A stretch of 27,293 nucleotides of DNA. Source: a virus. The stretch covers positions 1 through 27,293 of IMG/VR virus record IMGVR_UViG_3300024517_000985; one strand, given 5' to 3'. Each line of letters begins with the position of its first letter. The first letter of the stretch is position 1. The position numbers were made by a program, and so were the translations under genes. The notes under the pieces were generated by a model. The model was not told the DNA's origin. It was given only the letters and a program-made list of their open reading frames with translations, and ran no database searches. Positions 15,560-23,707 of this stretch are shown piece after piece.

Positions 15560-15751
15560 ATGGAAATCACACTTGTCGCTCGGCGTCCCATCGGACCAGA
15601 AATATCGGTCGGTGATACGATTGCCGAAGTGTCGCTGCCCAAAAATACGCCGATGTCCACGGTGTCGGATTGGTTTCGAGATGGCGTCATCGGCGAGAAA
15701 CAGCCGGACCAAGCGGTTGCGGCCGGTGACGCGGACGAGTTCAGTTTATGA
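15560..15751 (+). CDS. small protein after the major capsid gene (FI position)
   Basis: The ATG at 15560 (cgagggtg upstream) is preferred over the GTG at 15554. The 63-residue protein has an N-terminal beta region (EITLVARRPIGPEISVGDTI) and a short helix (STVSDWFRDGVI), giving an overall ubiquitin-like or small beta impression. It sits where lambda carries FI between the major capsid and FII genes, but is much shorter than FI. Its stop overlaps the next start (ATGA). Function unknown; a head-tail interface role is likely by context. Confidence 0.6.
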   Translation: MEITLVARRPIGPEISVGDTIAEVSLPKNTPMSTVSDWFRDGVIGEKQPDQAVAAGDADEFSL

Positions 15752-16122
15752 GCCGTCTGGATGCCACGTTTGCGCGTGTCGTTGGGATGCTTGAGCGTCA
15801 TCTTGGGCAATCAGTCACCCATACGGACTTGCATGGCACGGCCACGGTCTATACGAGCGGTTTGGTAGATATCAACGAAATGCTCGGGGATACGCAAACC
15901 GACCGAGGCCGGGTAGCCAGACGCAAGGCGCTGATCCAGATTATGGCCGATGGGACGAAAGGACCATCCGCTGTCGTGGTGGGTGAAACCTTCACGGTCG
16001 GCAGCGACATCTGGGAAATCGAAGAGGCGCCAGACAAGTCGGGCGGCATGTGGGCACTGATCGTGGGCCAGACGAAACCAAAGGAACGGTCGGGACGAAA
16101 CTACCGGGAAGAAAATGGGTAA
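15748..16122 (+). CDS. head-tail joining protein (lambda FII-like)
   Basis: The 124-residue product starts with a helix (MSRLDATFARVVGMLERHLG) followed by beta strands, and its C-terminal part (FTVGSDIWEIEEAPDKSGGM) resembles the small beta domain of FII-like connectors. Position after the major capsid gene and before the tail completion genes fits. Role: completes the head-tail interface. The next gene starts immediately after its stop (TAA-ATG). Confidence 0.65.
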   Translation: MSRLDATFARVVGMLERHLGQSVTHTDLHGTATVYTSGLVDINEMLGDTQTDRGRVARRKALIQIMADGTKGPSAVVVGETFTVGSDIWEIEEAPDKSGGMWALIVGQTKPKERSGRNYREENG

Positions 16123-16602
16123 ATGGCTACGACCACCACCCAGCTTGTCCAGGAAATCGTCGCAGGATCAACTACGTTCCAGGCGTGGGTGAGAGCATCC
16201 ACTGCGGCCGAAGCAACCAAACGGGTCTTTCGGTACGCGGTTCCGGGTGCAGACGAGTCGGAGCTGGATGTAAACCACGGAATAGTCCGACCGTACTGCC
16301 TTGTCGAAGGGATTCGCAAATCGCGTAGCTCTCTGACCGGCGCGTTCGCAAGCGGTGACGCGTTCATCATGTTCGAGGCCGACGTGACCGACGAACAGAA
16401 GTTCGATCATGACGCGGCTATGGAGGCGTGGGAGATCAAGATGGACGCCATAGTCTCCGATATCATGGCACTGGGCCGGACAGGCGGATATCTGATGGTG
16501 AAGGATGTGGACGACTTGGAGATACCACAGAGAGAATCCGCGCCCAACCAACAAGACGCGCATATCAGCCAGCGGATGGTGTTAACGTGGGGGCCGAGGT
16601 AA
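16123..16602 (+). CDS. probable tail terminator (gpU-like), 159 aa
   Basis: The start abuts the previous stop. The product is an alpha-beta protein (LVQEIVAGSTTFQAWVRAST at the N-terminus; AWEIKMDAIVSDIMAL; GGYLMVKDVDDLEIPQR; RMVLTWGPR at the end). The combination of a middle helix and a closing beta strand is like tail terminator proteins that cap the tube. Assignment is mainly from gene order, between the head-tail joining and tail tube genes; the order relative to the next gene may differ from lambda Z-U. Stop overlaps the next start (TAATG). Confidence 0.55.
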   Translation: MATTTTQLVQEIVAGSTTFQAWVRASTAAEATKRVFRYAVPGADESELDVNHGIVRPYCLVEGIRKSRSSLTGAFASGDAFIMFEADVTDEQKFDHDAAMEAWEIKMDAIVSDIMALGRTGGYLMVKDVDDLEIPQRESAPNQQDAHISQRMVLTWGPR

Positions 16603-17147
16603 TGGCTCGTCTCGGTCCTGGCGGACGTGCTCCAGTAAGGGTTGGTTCCGGACGAGGGACTCTCGGCTCTCATATCCGGATGTTGCGCACCGACTGGGAC
16701 GGCATGCAGAAGGACTGGAACGCGTTGGTTCGGGCGGTGATGGAAGAGGTGGGCGAACTGTGGGTCGAGCAGTTCATGCCTCTTCACTTTCGACCTGGAG
16801 CCACGAATCGTTACGGATACCGTATTCGCTCGGACGCGTGGAAGGAATACAAACGTAGGATCTACGGGCACTCGAAACCGTTGATCGAGACGGGCTTGAT
16901 GCGTGACCGACTGTTGGCGAACGCCGGCATCCGGATCGTGGCGCGAGCGACCAACAAGAAAGCATCAGTACGGGTCAAGATGCCCCTGCCTCATCCGTTG
17001 AACCCCAAGGCTGGCAAAGGCGAGATTGGACGGCTTGACGTTGATCGCCGCGAAGAGGACGTAATGGTGCGGTTCGCCATGAAGCTGCTGAAACGATCAA
17101 TCGTGAGCAAAGTGCTCCGTCAAAAAGTGCTGAAAAGGGCCGCATAA
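16602..17147 (+). CDS. minor tail / tail completion protein (HK97 gp10 or lambda Z-like)
   Basis: The 181-residue basic protein has a helix (AVMEEVGELWVEQFMPLHF), then a stretch with SKPLIETGLMRDRLLANA, which fits the common pattern of a Gly-Leu turn before a basic strand in the gp10/Z families. The C-terminus (VMVRFAMKLLKRSIVSKVL) is a basic amphipathic helix. It is encoded one base before the tail tube gene. Role by family: joining or sealing of the tail to the head. Divergent; confidence rests on the pattern plus position. Confidence 0.6.
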   Translation: MARLGPGGRAPVRVGSGRGTLGSHIRMLRTDWDGMQKDWNALVRAVMEEVGELWVEQFMPLHFRPGATNRYGYRIRSDAWKEYKRRIYGHSKPLIETGLMRDRLLANAGIRIVARATNKKASVRVKMPLPHPLNPKAGKGEIGRLDVDRREEDVMVRFAMKLLKRSIVSKVLRQKVLKRAA

Positions 17148-17148
17148 C

Positions 17149-18099
17149 ATGGGCGTCGACAATCTCCATACCTTAGAGCGGCACGTGTTCGCCGGGTCCG
17201 GCGCGTTCAATCTGTCGCAGATCCCAGACCGCGAAATCGACCTCGGGATTACTGAGGAACTCGGCTACGGCGCTGGGCAACTGTCGCCGTCGCACGTATC
17301 TGTGATGTCGCAAGCCCCGGTGATCAGCGGTGGCACAACCGAGATCGCCAGGTTTCTGACCAACATCGACGCGTTGCTTGGCCTGGCGATTCCGTCGACT
17401 ACCGTCATCACCTCGGTGGCGTTCTACTTCCAGTCGGCCCAACTGCTGGGCGGAATCAAGGCTGGCTCAAGCCATCTGACCGGCACGCTCAACAAAGGGA
17501 TGGTGATTCCGACCGGGGTCTCTGTCGAGCAAGACGGTGTCGCCACCCTGAACTTCGACATGCACGCGTTGTACGACGGGACGAACCTGCCGATCGTGTG
17601 GGCGGACAGCCAAGCCTTGGCATCCGGAACGCCAGCGGTTGACGAGCAGTTCACGCTCGGACCAACGTTCATCAACAACGTGCAGGTTCCCGGCTTGCAG
17701 GGCATGACCTGGGACTTCGGTATCGAGGTCGAGAAGCATTCGACGGACGGGCAGGTATACCCGTTGACGATGCGCATCATGCGGGTGACCCCGATGATCA
17801 CGCTACGAAGCGTGGATGTCGTCACGGCAAGCGACTTCAACCTGACGGGAACGGCGTTGGATGCCAATACGTTCAAGACGTACATTCAGAAGATGGACGA
17901 CGAGGGCGACCGGGTTGCGATCGCTACGACCGAGCACGTGGAGATAGCGGGAACCGCAAGCCAAGGGTTCGTGACGGTCGAGAACCTCGGCGGGGCGAAC
18001 CAGGAATCTCACGTGAGCGAGATCAAGATCAGACCGACGGTCGGGTCGGGAGCCGTCTACACGATCGACGCAACTGCCGCGATTCCGGCATTCTCGTAG
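17149..18099 (+). CDS. major tail (tube) protein
   Basis: The 316-residue protein is beta-rich, Thr/Gly/Val heavy, and lies in the position of lambda V. It starts MGVDNLHTLERHVFAGSGAF and contains several long strands (SVEQDGVATLNFDMHALYDG) and a region with GMTWDFGIEVEKHSTDGQVY. It forms the stacked hexameric rings of the tail tube by family knowledge. No clear N-terminal chaperone motif. The nearby chaperone frameshift cassette and the tape measure support the assignment. Confidence 0.75.
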   Translation: MGVDNLHTLERHVFAGSGAFNLSQIPDREIDLGITEELGYGAGQLSPSHVSVMSQAPVISGGTTEIARFLTNIDALLGLAIPSTTVITSVAFYFQSAQLLGGIKAGSSHLTGTLNKGMVIPTGVSVEQDGVATLNFDMHALYDGTNLPIVWADSQALASGTPAVDEQFTLGPTFINNVQVPGLQGMTWDFGIEVEKHSTDGQVYPLTMRIMRVTPMITLRSVDVVTASDFNLTGTALDANTFKTYIQKMDDEGDRVAIATTEHVEIAGTASQGFVTVENLGGANQESHVSEIKIRPTVGSGAVYTIDATAAIPAFS

Positions 18100-18108
18100 G
18101 GGTGAACC

Positions 18109-18321
18109 ATGGGCGTCAGCATGCCGCAAATCATGGAGATCAAGAAGTTGGCAGAGAAAGCTGGACTGCCGGCCTCGTTCGCTCGCCGCATGGTCATCCA
18201 AGGCGTGTCGATGGACAAGATCCGTTCGCTGATGGATGCCTACAAAGCGGATGGCGTATGCTACCATCAGGGCATGCAGTGGGGCCAGCCTCAAGCCAGC
18301 AGCGTCACGAAGGACCAATGA
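18109..18321 (+). CDS. small protein between tail tube and chaperone genes, 70 aa
   Basis: The site aggggtga precedes the ATG. The product is a compact helical protein with a helix-turn-helix-like layout (IMEIKKLAEKAGLPASFARR, then MVIQGVSMDKIRSLMDAY), similar to an EF-Ts/UBA-type or Lon-recognition-like three-helix fold. It may be a small tail-assembly factor. It is separated by only six bases from the chaperone gene. Function not recognised; context suggests tail assembly. Confidence 0.5.
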   Translation: MGVSMPQIMEIKKLAEKAGLPASFARRMVIQGVSMDKIRSLMDAYKADGVCYHQGMQWGQPQASSVTKDQ

Positions 18322-18327
18322 TCCATC

Positions 18328-19107
18328 ATGTCAGGATTCCTGATCTACATCCCGAAGTGGAAGCATGCCACGATGCTTTCCACCGCGCAGATGTCCGAAC
18401 GGCAAAAGGAACTGACCAACCCCTTGGTTGATGGAACGAGCATTGCCGGCGGGCACTCGCCATTTGGACCGGCTGGACAGGGCGGCATTGGGGCTATCAA
18501 ACCATCTGCTCGGTTCGGAGGAGAGCAGGCGTCTTCCGGCTATGACGACGACAAACAGACATGGCTGCCTTGCCGCGATCCACAAGGGGGAAAGGACTCC
18601 CCTCCTGTGTACTGGCTCGGGTGGTGGAACGACAAGCCGCCCAAGCCCAAGGATCTGGCCAGGGAAACCATCCAAGACGGGTATCCCCTCAGGCTGGGTA
18701 AAGACGACTTCATCATTCCAGCGATCCATGCGGACTACTCGATGCTTGATCGTTCCATGCACGTGGACGAGTTCGGCGAGATGGAGTTCTCGGCCAACCC
18801 GTGCTACGAAGACATCGTGTCGGAGGCGTCCTACTGGCACCACGTCGCCTACGGTGACGACGAGGAGAAGATCGAAGACCCGAAGCGCGCGGCGAAGTTC
18901 GCCGTGGCGGTGCTCCAGATCAACTACCGGGTCGACGCTCGCGTGTGCTCGATGCAGGGACTTGGTTTGTTCGACAGCCAGTCGGCCATCCGAACGATCG
19001 TGTACGTTGCGGTGGGCGGGGTCGCAATCGACCAGGAACTCAACGCAAAAAAAAAGGGCGACACAGCCGGGCCTGGTGGCGTAGTCTCCCATGGCGCCGT
19101 GGCCTAG
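18328..19107 (+). CDS. tail assembly chaperone, unshifted product (lambda G analogue)
   Basis: The 259-residue product lies between the tail tube and tape-measure genes, the invariable place for tail assembly chaperones in long-tailed phages. N-terminal third: extended Gly/Pro-rich (GGHSPFGPAGQGGIGAI). Middle: aromatic-rich with WLGWWNDKPPKPK. C-terminal third: helical (PKRAAKFAVAVLQINYRVDA) then a strand. The sequence is not recognisably lambda G-like, and the length is greater (lambda G is 140 aa). A near-perfect -1 slippery heptamer sits 17 codons before the stop. The alternative is an unrelated minor tail protein. Confidence 0.6.
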   Translation: MSGFLIYIPKWKHATMLSTAQMSERQKELTNPLVDGTSIAGGHSPFGPAGQGGIGAIKPSARFGGEQASSGYDDDKQTWLPCRDPQGGKDSPPVYWLGWWNDKPPKPKDLARETIQDGYPLRLGKDDFIIPAIHADYSMLDRSMHVDEFGEMEFSANPCYEDIVSEASYWHHVAYGDDEEKIEDPKRAAKFAVAVLQINYRVDARVCSMQGLGLFDSQSAIRTIVYVAVGGVAIDQELNAKKKGDTAGPGGVVSHGAVA

Positions 19108-19163
19108 AACCGTCCTACAGGCCGACCTGGTTCGACTTGTGGGCGCTATCCCAAGGTGAGTGA
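18328..19163 (+). CDS. predicted -1 frameshift extension of the chaperone (lambda G-T analogue)
   Basis: If ribosomes slip -1 at A AAA AAG (19050-19056), residue 243 is followed by 35 residues read in the other frame (starting GRHSRAWWRS and ending FDLWALSQGE), giving 278 residues in place of 259. The new stop (TGA, 19161-19163) overlaps the tape-measure ATG at 19163, the usual coupling for the fused product. Reading requires positions 18328-19056 in frame one, then 19056-19163 in the -1 frame. Based on lambda G-GT and many other tail cassettes. Frameshifting itself has not been observed here. Confidence 0.6.
19050..19056 (+). promoter_or_regulatory. -1 ribosomal frameshift site (A AAA AAG)
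   Basis: Nine adenines (19047-19055) followed by G place the classic heptamer A AAA AAG in the correct phase for the chaperone frame. This is the sequence used for efficient -1 slippage in Escherichia coli dnaX. A possible downstream hairpin pairs GGCC (19070-19073) and GGCG (19078-19081) with CGCC (19095-19098) and GGCC (19101-19104), starting 13 bases after the site. Confidence 0.65.
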
Positions 19164-20476
19164 TGCCGGGCGAAGACCTCGTACTGAACGCCGACATGGG
19201 GCGTATCACGCTGGAGTTGAAGAAAGTCCAGACGGAGATGCGCCGGACCGAGAAGTCGTGGAACAACATCACCCGTGGCGTCAACCGAGGGACCAAGGAA
19301 AACCAAGCGGCTCTGAAGAGGCTGGAAGTACTGTATGGAACCAATGCTGTAAAAGTCGATGCCTTCAAGACCCGAATCGAGCAACTCGCCAAAGCACAAG
19401 GCAGCGCAGCCAAAAGCCAGAAGCGGATGCAGGCTGGCTTGACTCAATTGTCGTTCGCCACAGACGACTTCCTCGCCGTATCGTCCCAGCAAAACTTCTC
19501 GCTCAAAGGCATGGCGTCCGGGTTCCGGGCAGCGAGCAACAACGTCTCGACGTTTCTCACTACGATCAACCCATTGGCTGGCATTGCGGCAACGCTCGGC
19601 ATCGGCGTGCTGACCGGGATCATATCGAACATCGGGAACGCGGCTGCGAAGACGACCAAAGAAACCGAAGGATTGGTAGATAAACTCAAGGCACTACGGC
19701 AAGAGAATCAAGCAGCGTTGATCGGATCGGAACTGGCGGGAGAACTGGAGAAACAAACAAAGGCGGAAGAATTGTTGGCAGAGGCGAAGAAGCAAGATGC
19801 AGCCGCAACAACAGAGCTGACGAAAGCGAACAAGCGACTCGAAGATGCGAAGTCCAGATTAGCGGCGACAACTGGAGTTGCAGCGGGTGCTGCTGGCCTT
19901 GATCTCGACATTGGTGGAGCGTTCCGTGATGTCGCGTCCTCGAAAACTGCTCTCGCAGAGGCCAAAAAGGCCAAACAGAACGCGACGAACTTAAAGGCCC
20001 GGACTGGCTCGGAGGTGGCGCAGCAGCAAAGCATCATTACCGAAGCAACGCAGCAGCGCGCGTTCCTCAAGCGAGGCGCCGGGGCTATTGGGCCAACCGT
20101 AAGCCGCGTGACAGAAAGGGTTCTTGGGGGAGCGTCCAAGTCGGAAGCTGTCATAGAAGGCATCAAGCAGGCTGGCCTGGGTCCAGGGGAAGACTCGGCC
20201 AGGCTGCGGGAAAAGCTCCAGGATGCGGCCATTGTCGCGGAACGACAACGAGAGACCGAGAATCGGAAAGTGCTCACGCCACTGGAAGAGGCGAAGCGTG
20301 GAGCACAGGGCGCCAGACGCGATGCGCGACAATTCAAGCTCGAAGCACAATCAGATGGCCGAGAGACTCCCAGCGAAAAGCGACATTTCAGCATTCTAGA
20401 TGCTGCGGCTAAAAGATTGGAAAGTGCGGCCCTTGCGCTTGAGAGGATTGAAGGTGAAAACAGAGCGCAAAACTAG
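19163..20476 (+). CDS. tail tape-measure protein (short)
   Basis: The start ATG at 19163 overlaps the frameshift-frame stop. The 437-residue protein is highly helical. Residues about 90-145 (LTQLSFATDDFLAVSSQQNF, then GFRAASNNVSTFLTTINPLA) are like the N-terminal core of siphovirus tape measures, followed by a hydrophobic segment (about 138-160). Residues about 165-310 are long coiled coil rich in Ala, Lys and Glu. It sets tail length and may enter the host envelope. By the usual 0.15 nm per residue this would correspond to a tail of about 65 nm, a rough estimate. Lysozyme-like domains are absent. Confidence 0.8.
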   Translation: MPGEDLVLNADMGRITLELKKVQTEMRRTEKSWNNITRGVNRGTKENQAALKRLEVLYGTNAVKVDAFKTRIEQLAKAQGSAAKSQKRMQAGLTQLSFATDDFLAVSSQQNFSLKGMASGFRAASNNVSTFLTTINPLAGIAATLGIGVLTGIISNIGNAAAKTTKETEGLVDKLKALRQENQAALIGSELAGELEKQTKAEELLAEAKKQDAAATTELTKANKRLEDAKSRLAATTGVAAGAAGLDLDIGGAFRDVASSKTALAEAKKAKQNATNLKARTGSEVAQQQSIITEATQQRAFLKRGAGAIGPTVSRVTERVLGGASKSEAVIEGIKQAGLGPGEDSARLREKLQDAAIVAERQRETENRKVLTPLEEAKRGAQGARRDARQFKLEAQSDGRETPSEKRHFSILDAAAKRLESAALALERIEGENRAQN

Positions 20477-20689
20477 CTAGTCGATCAGCCCTTGTCTCTG
20501 GTACTCTTCGATGCGATCGCGCGAACCCGCATATCGCGCAAAGCGGTCGAGAGTTCTAGTGTGCCGAGCTTCATGGCTTTCGATGGCAGCAGCCTGCTCG
20601 CGAACCTCGTAGCCGAGATAGACGGTCGACCCGGTAGCCATCGCGGCGATTGCCCAGCCGGCGATCGCAAGAATGCGGAGACGTGCCAT
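20477..20689 (-). CDS. antisense small membrane protein inside the tail operon
   Basis: On the minus strand, aagggga precedes an ATG whose A is at 20689, giving 70 residues. An N-terminal hydrophobic helix (about 5-27, ILAIAGWAIAAMATGSTVYL) is followed by a charged helix (REQAAAIESHEARHTRTLDR) and a Gln/Arg-rich end. Its stop (TAG) is immediately adjacent to the stop of the tape-measure gene, so the two genes converge with no gap. The region has no plus-strand gene of its own. A TTGTCA (minus strand, bases 20742-20747) could be a -35, but the -10 is poor. Candidate roles: holin, inner spanin or superinfection exclusion; inference only. Confidence 0.6.
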   Translation of the reverse strand: MARLRILAIAGWAIAAMATGSTVYLGYEVREQAAAIESHEARHTRTLDRFARYAGSRDRIEEYQRQGLID

Positions 20690-20712
20690 GGTGTTCCCCT
20701 TGCTAGGATGAC

Positions 20713-21147
20713 GTGGTGGCAAATATTCTATGGGACCGCGTTGACAATATCTACGCCGTCCAGAGAATCTCCGGAGACATTGACCCGCCAGGTCGGCAGA
20801 TCACGGACATTACGCGCCCGTTCGAGGACGGCACAGCCTACGTCGAAATGGGCCGCCGGGGAGAGCCGACGAACCTGTCGTTCCGCTGTCTGGCGCGAAG
20901 CTCGGCGGACTCCCGAGTCCTTCACCAAGCGGTCAAAAAGCTCCAATCGAGGATCGTCACGATCCGTCTCAACGAGATCACCTACACGAACTATCTGGTG
21001 ATCGGCGCAGGGGTATTGAACCGGTTGCCGTCCCTGACAACTGTCGGCGGGATATTCTACAACGGCCAGTTGATCGGAAGCGTTGGTTCCACTTGGGTGG
21101 TCGACGTTGGATTCCTGGTCCAGTACGCTGGGACGGTGTTCCTATGA
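20713..21147 (+). CDS. tail-tip protein, Dit-like or equivalent
   Basis: Starts with GTG at 20713 (or 20716) after aggatga. The 144-residue protein is beta-rich with a GQL-type turn near the end (FYNGQLIGSVGSTWVVDVGF) and one helix (VLHQAVKKLQSR). Small proteins encoded between the tape measure and the large hub are often distal-tail proteins that join the tube to the tip. This is assigned from position plus fold impression. Stop overlaps the next start (ATGA). Confidence 0.55.
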   Translation: MVANILWDRVDNIYAVQRISGDIDPPGRQITDITRPFEDGTAYVEMGRRGEPTNLSFRCLARSSADSRVLHQAVKKLQSRIVTIRLNEITYTNYLVIGAGVLNRLPSLTTVGGIFYNGQLIGSVGSTWVVDVGFLVQYAGTVFL

Positions 21148-23288
21148 GCAACGTCGACTCGCGAGTTGTCCCTACGGTCTCGATCAAGGAAAAGCTGTCC
21201 GGCAACTGGAATACAGTGCCGTACTTGTGGCCAAACCGCTATCGCAACAGCGCGGCGCCAGAGGTGTCGGTTGCCAACCTGACGTACGACTTCGGCACGA
21301 TCAAGCGGACCGATCGGGCAGCGAGTTCCGAGTACGCGCCACTCGAAGACCTCCACGGCCAGTACGTGCGAATCCAGACCGATTACGAGGGCGCCGTCGA
21401 AACCAACTTCTTTGGCGTCATCGAGACGGTTGAAACGCGGGTGCTGTCGAACGTTCGCAAGACAGGCCGGCAGAAGATCACTGCCTATGGGGTAGGGCAT
21501 CTGCTGGACCGCGTGCCGATCGACAGGGCATTCCATGAAGAAACGTTTGGTGGAACCGAAGAGTTTGCCTGGACGCCAGCTTTCAACCGACGCGACCGCT
21601 TTGGCGGACAGGTCTTCGGGAACCGTTCCGCACAAGCGATTGGCCAAAGTGCTAGTCATGTCTTCCACAAGTACCCCGATCACGAAAAAGCGGACGTATG
21701 GACGAACACCGACATCATCCGGTACTTGCTTGCGAACTTCGCGCCTACAGACCTAGTGTTGGTGCTTGCTGGTCAAATTGTCCTATCCTCAATCGTCGAA
21801 GTTCACAAGGCAACGAAATGGCGTAGCCTGTGGGATGCGCTCAACCAACTGATCGACCGGAAAAGGGGTCTTGGGTTCACTATCGATTTCGATGATGAGC
21901 AGCAAACCACGTGGCTCCGTGTGTTCACGATAGCGAAAGAGGAGATTGTTGTTGGGTCCGCCACGTTGCCGGCCAACGAAACCCAACAAGAGTTCCAGTT
22001 GCCTACGTCGCTTCCGTTCGTTCACTTGGTCGACGAGATCCCATTCAAAGAGACAATCCTGAACCGAGCCAGCAAGATCATAGTTCGTGGACAGAGGATA
22101 AAGTCTACTGGCACGTTTGGGTTTCCAGACTTTACGTTGGAAGGAGGCTGGCGACGAGCTGGTCCCAAACCTCCAAAGAGCCAGTACAAAGACGCCTTGT
22201 TGAAGGGCGACGACGATGCGCCAGATTCTCAGAGAGACAAGGATCTGAAACGCACCGCGTCGTTCTACGGGGGATTGTGGACTAGGTTCATAGCTCCGAA
22301 AGATTTCTTCTGGAGAGTAGGGGATGGCCTGGGAGACGAACAGCGTACGAACCTAGCGGTACATCCATTTGGGGATGGGAGTATTAGTCCTCTTGGCACC
22401 ACGCACTGGAACGGCCACAAGAAGTTCCTTCGCCAAACTCCATTTCTGGTCGGCTGGGACTACACGGTAGACCCGCCAGTGAGAAACGCTGCTAACGAGG
22501 ACTCGCAGCCAGAATACGAATCCATGATGGTCTTCATCAACGATACGTGGACTTCAGTAGATGGGCTACAGAATCATGCGCCAACCCAGCAGTCCTACCG
22601 TATCGACAGGATAGCGATAGATAGGGTGAAATCAGTGGGATACAGGCCGCTGGACGACGTGATGGGGTTTGAGTTGTCAGTCCATCCGATCCACTATTTC
22701 GCTGGCGACGAGTTGCGGATTGCCGATTCTACCTTCGTTGAGACAAGTCCCGAGTTCGACTACAATGAACTGGTCTGCACGGCCACGGTCGAAACGGACG
22801 TGCGGCAGTTCATCGAGGTGGAAATCAAGGATACGCCTGGCGCAACGGACCGTACAATCGTCGTCGATGTACCGGATGCCGAGTTCTGGTACGTGGCTCC
22901 CAATACGGCAATCGACACGAAACTGGCAATCGTCGAGACCGGCAACCGGCTCACCGATCCATACGTCCGCGCTAACGGCGGCAAGAGCATGGTGTTGCGT
23001 GATGACAAGGAAAAGCTAGAGGGTATCGCGGCGTTCATGCAAGCGTGGCATCAGGTCAATCGGCAAGCGGTTCGCATCCCGATCCACCGGGCGCGCAACT
23101 GGATTCCTGTCGGCACGCTGATCACGAACATCACGTCGGTCAACGAGATCAAAGAGGTCAATACGGTGGTGACCAGCATCACGACCTCGTTCCCCGAAGG
23201 GGCTGACGGCGGCGAAGCGAACACGACAATAGAGACCGGTTGGGCAGCGCTCGACAGCGCATCGCTCGCGTCCAGACTGATAGGGTAA
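21144..23288 (+). CDS. large tail-tip/hub-like protein
   Basis: The ATG at 21144 overlaps the preceding stop; the in-frame start at 21093 lies inside the previous gene. The 714-residue product has an N-terminal beta domain (about 20-190) with HGQYVRIQTDYEGAVETNFF and KITAYGVGHLLDRVPI, a pattern resembling tail hub or gp27-like proteins. The middle includes a helical segment (TKWRSLWDALNQLIDRK) and a long beta-rich C-terminal part ending in a helical region (KLEGIAAFMQAWHQVNR). Likely forms the tip complex. No enzymatic motif was seen. Confidence 0.65.
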   Translation: MSNVDSRVVPTVSIKEKLSGNWNTVPYLWPNRYRNSAAPEVSVANLTYDFGTIKRTDRAASSEYAPLEDLHGQYVRIQTDYEGAVETNFFGVIETVETRVLSNVRKTGRQKITAYGVGHLLDRVPIDRAFHEETFGGTEEFAWTPAFNRRDRFGGQVFGNRSAQAIGQSASHVFHKYPDHEKADVWTNTDIIRYLLANFAPTDLVLVLAGQIVLSSIVEVHKATKWRSLWDALNQLIDRKRGLGFTIDFDDEQQTTWLRVFTIAKEEIVVGSATLPANETQQEFQLPTSLPFVHLVDEIPFKETILNRASKIIVRGQRIKSTGTFGFPDFTLEGGWRRAGPKPPKSQYKDALLKGDDDAPDSQRDKDLKRTASFYGGLWTRFIAPKDFFWRVGDGLGDEQRTNLAVHPFGDGSISPLGTTHWNGHKKFLRQTPFLVGWDYTVDPPVRNAANEDSQPEYESMMVFINDTWTSVDGLQNHAPTQQSYRIDRIAIDRVKSVGYRPLDDVMGFELSVHPIHYFAGDELRIADSTFVETSPEFDYNELVCTATVETDVRQFIEVEIKDTPGATDRTIVVDVPDAEFWYVAPNTAIDTKLAIVETGNRLTDPYVRANGGKSMVLRDDKEKLEGIAAFMQAWHQVNRQAVRIPIHRARNWIPVGTLITNITSVNEIKEVNTVVTSITTSFPEGADGGEANTTIETGWAALDSASLASRLIG

Positions 23289-23292
23289 TGAG

Positions 23293-23697
23293 ATGGCGAC
23301 CGAAGACCGCCTGATGGAACTGGATCGAGAGGTTGCCGATCTCCGGCAGCAGCTTGGCCGAGTTCCATTGGAGTTCCCGAAAGGGGAAGTGATTGGCGGC
23401 CCATGCCTGTCGGCGGAACTGAAGACGGGGGAAGCGCTCGGCAGGGCTGGCGAAGCACAAGGGTATCTGATCCACTACGTCAAGGGGACGGATGCGGATG
23501 GCGAGTTCCTTCGCTCAGTTGGAGAGATTACGATCAAGGATATCGGCAAGCCGGGATCGACCAGCAGCACGCCGCTCACTGGTGGGAAAATACCGACCGG
23601 GAAAGAGATCACTGGGCCAGCAGCGATCGACGTTACGCCAGTTGGAACATGGTATCGGTTGATTGGGTTCGATTGCGACCAGCTTGAAGACGTTTAG
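23293..23697 (+). CDS. probable tail-tip accessory protein with N-terminal coiled coil
   Basis: The product is 134 residues: a short coiled coil (residues about 3-22, EDRLMELDREVADLRQQLG) then a beta domain (about 40-130) with HYVKGTDADGEFLRSVGEIT and VGTWYRLIGFD. A coiled coil followed by a globular beta domain is common in adaptor proteins that link fibres to the tail tip. It starts five bases after the hub stop. The exact family is not recognised. Confidence 0.6.
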   Translation: MATEDRLMELDREVADLRQQLGRVPLEFPKGEVIGGPCLSAELKTGEALGRAGEAQGYLIHYVKGTDADGEFLRSVGEITIKDIGKPGSTSSTPLTGGKIPTGKEITGPAAIDVTPVGTWYRLIGFDCDQLEDV

Positions 23698-23707
23698 GGA
23701 GTAGACC

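Noticed and set aside
20492-21001. Plus-strand open frame across the antisense gene and into the Dit-like gene
   Set aside because: Overlaps a better plus gene in a different frame and the antisense gene; product is Ser/Arg-rich and low quality.
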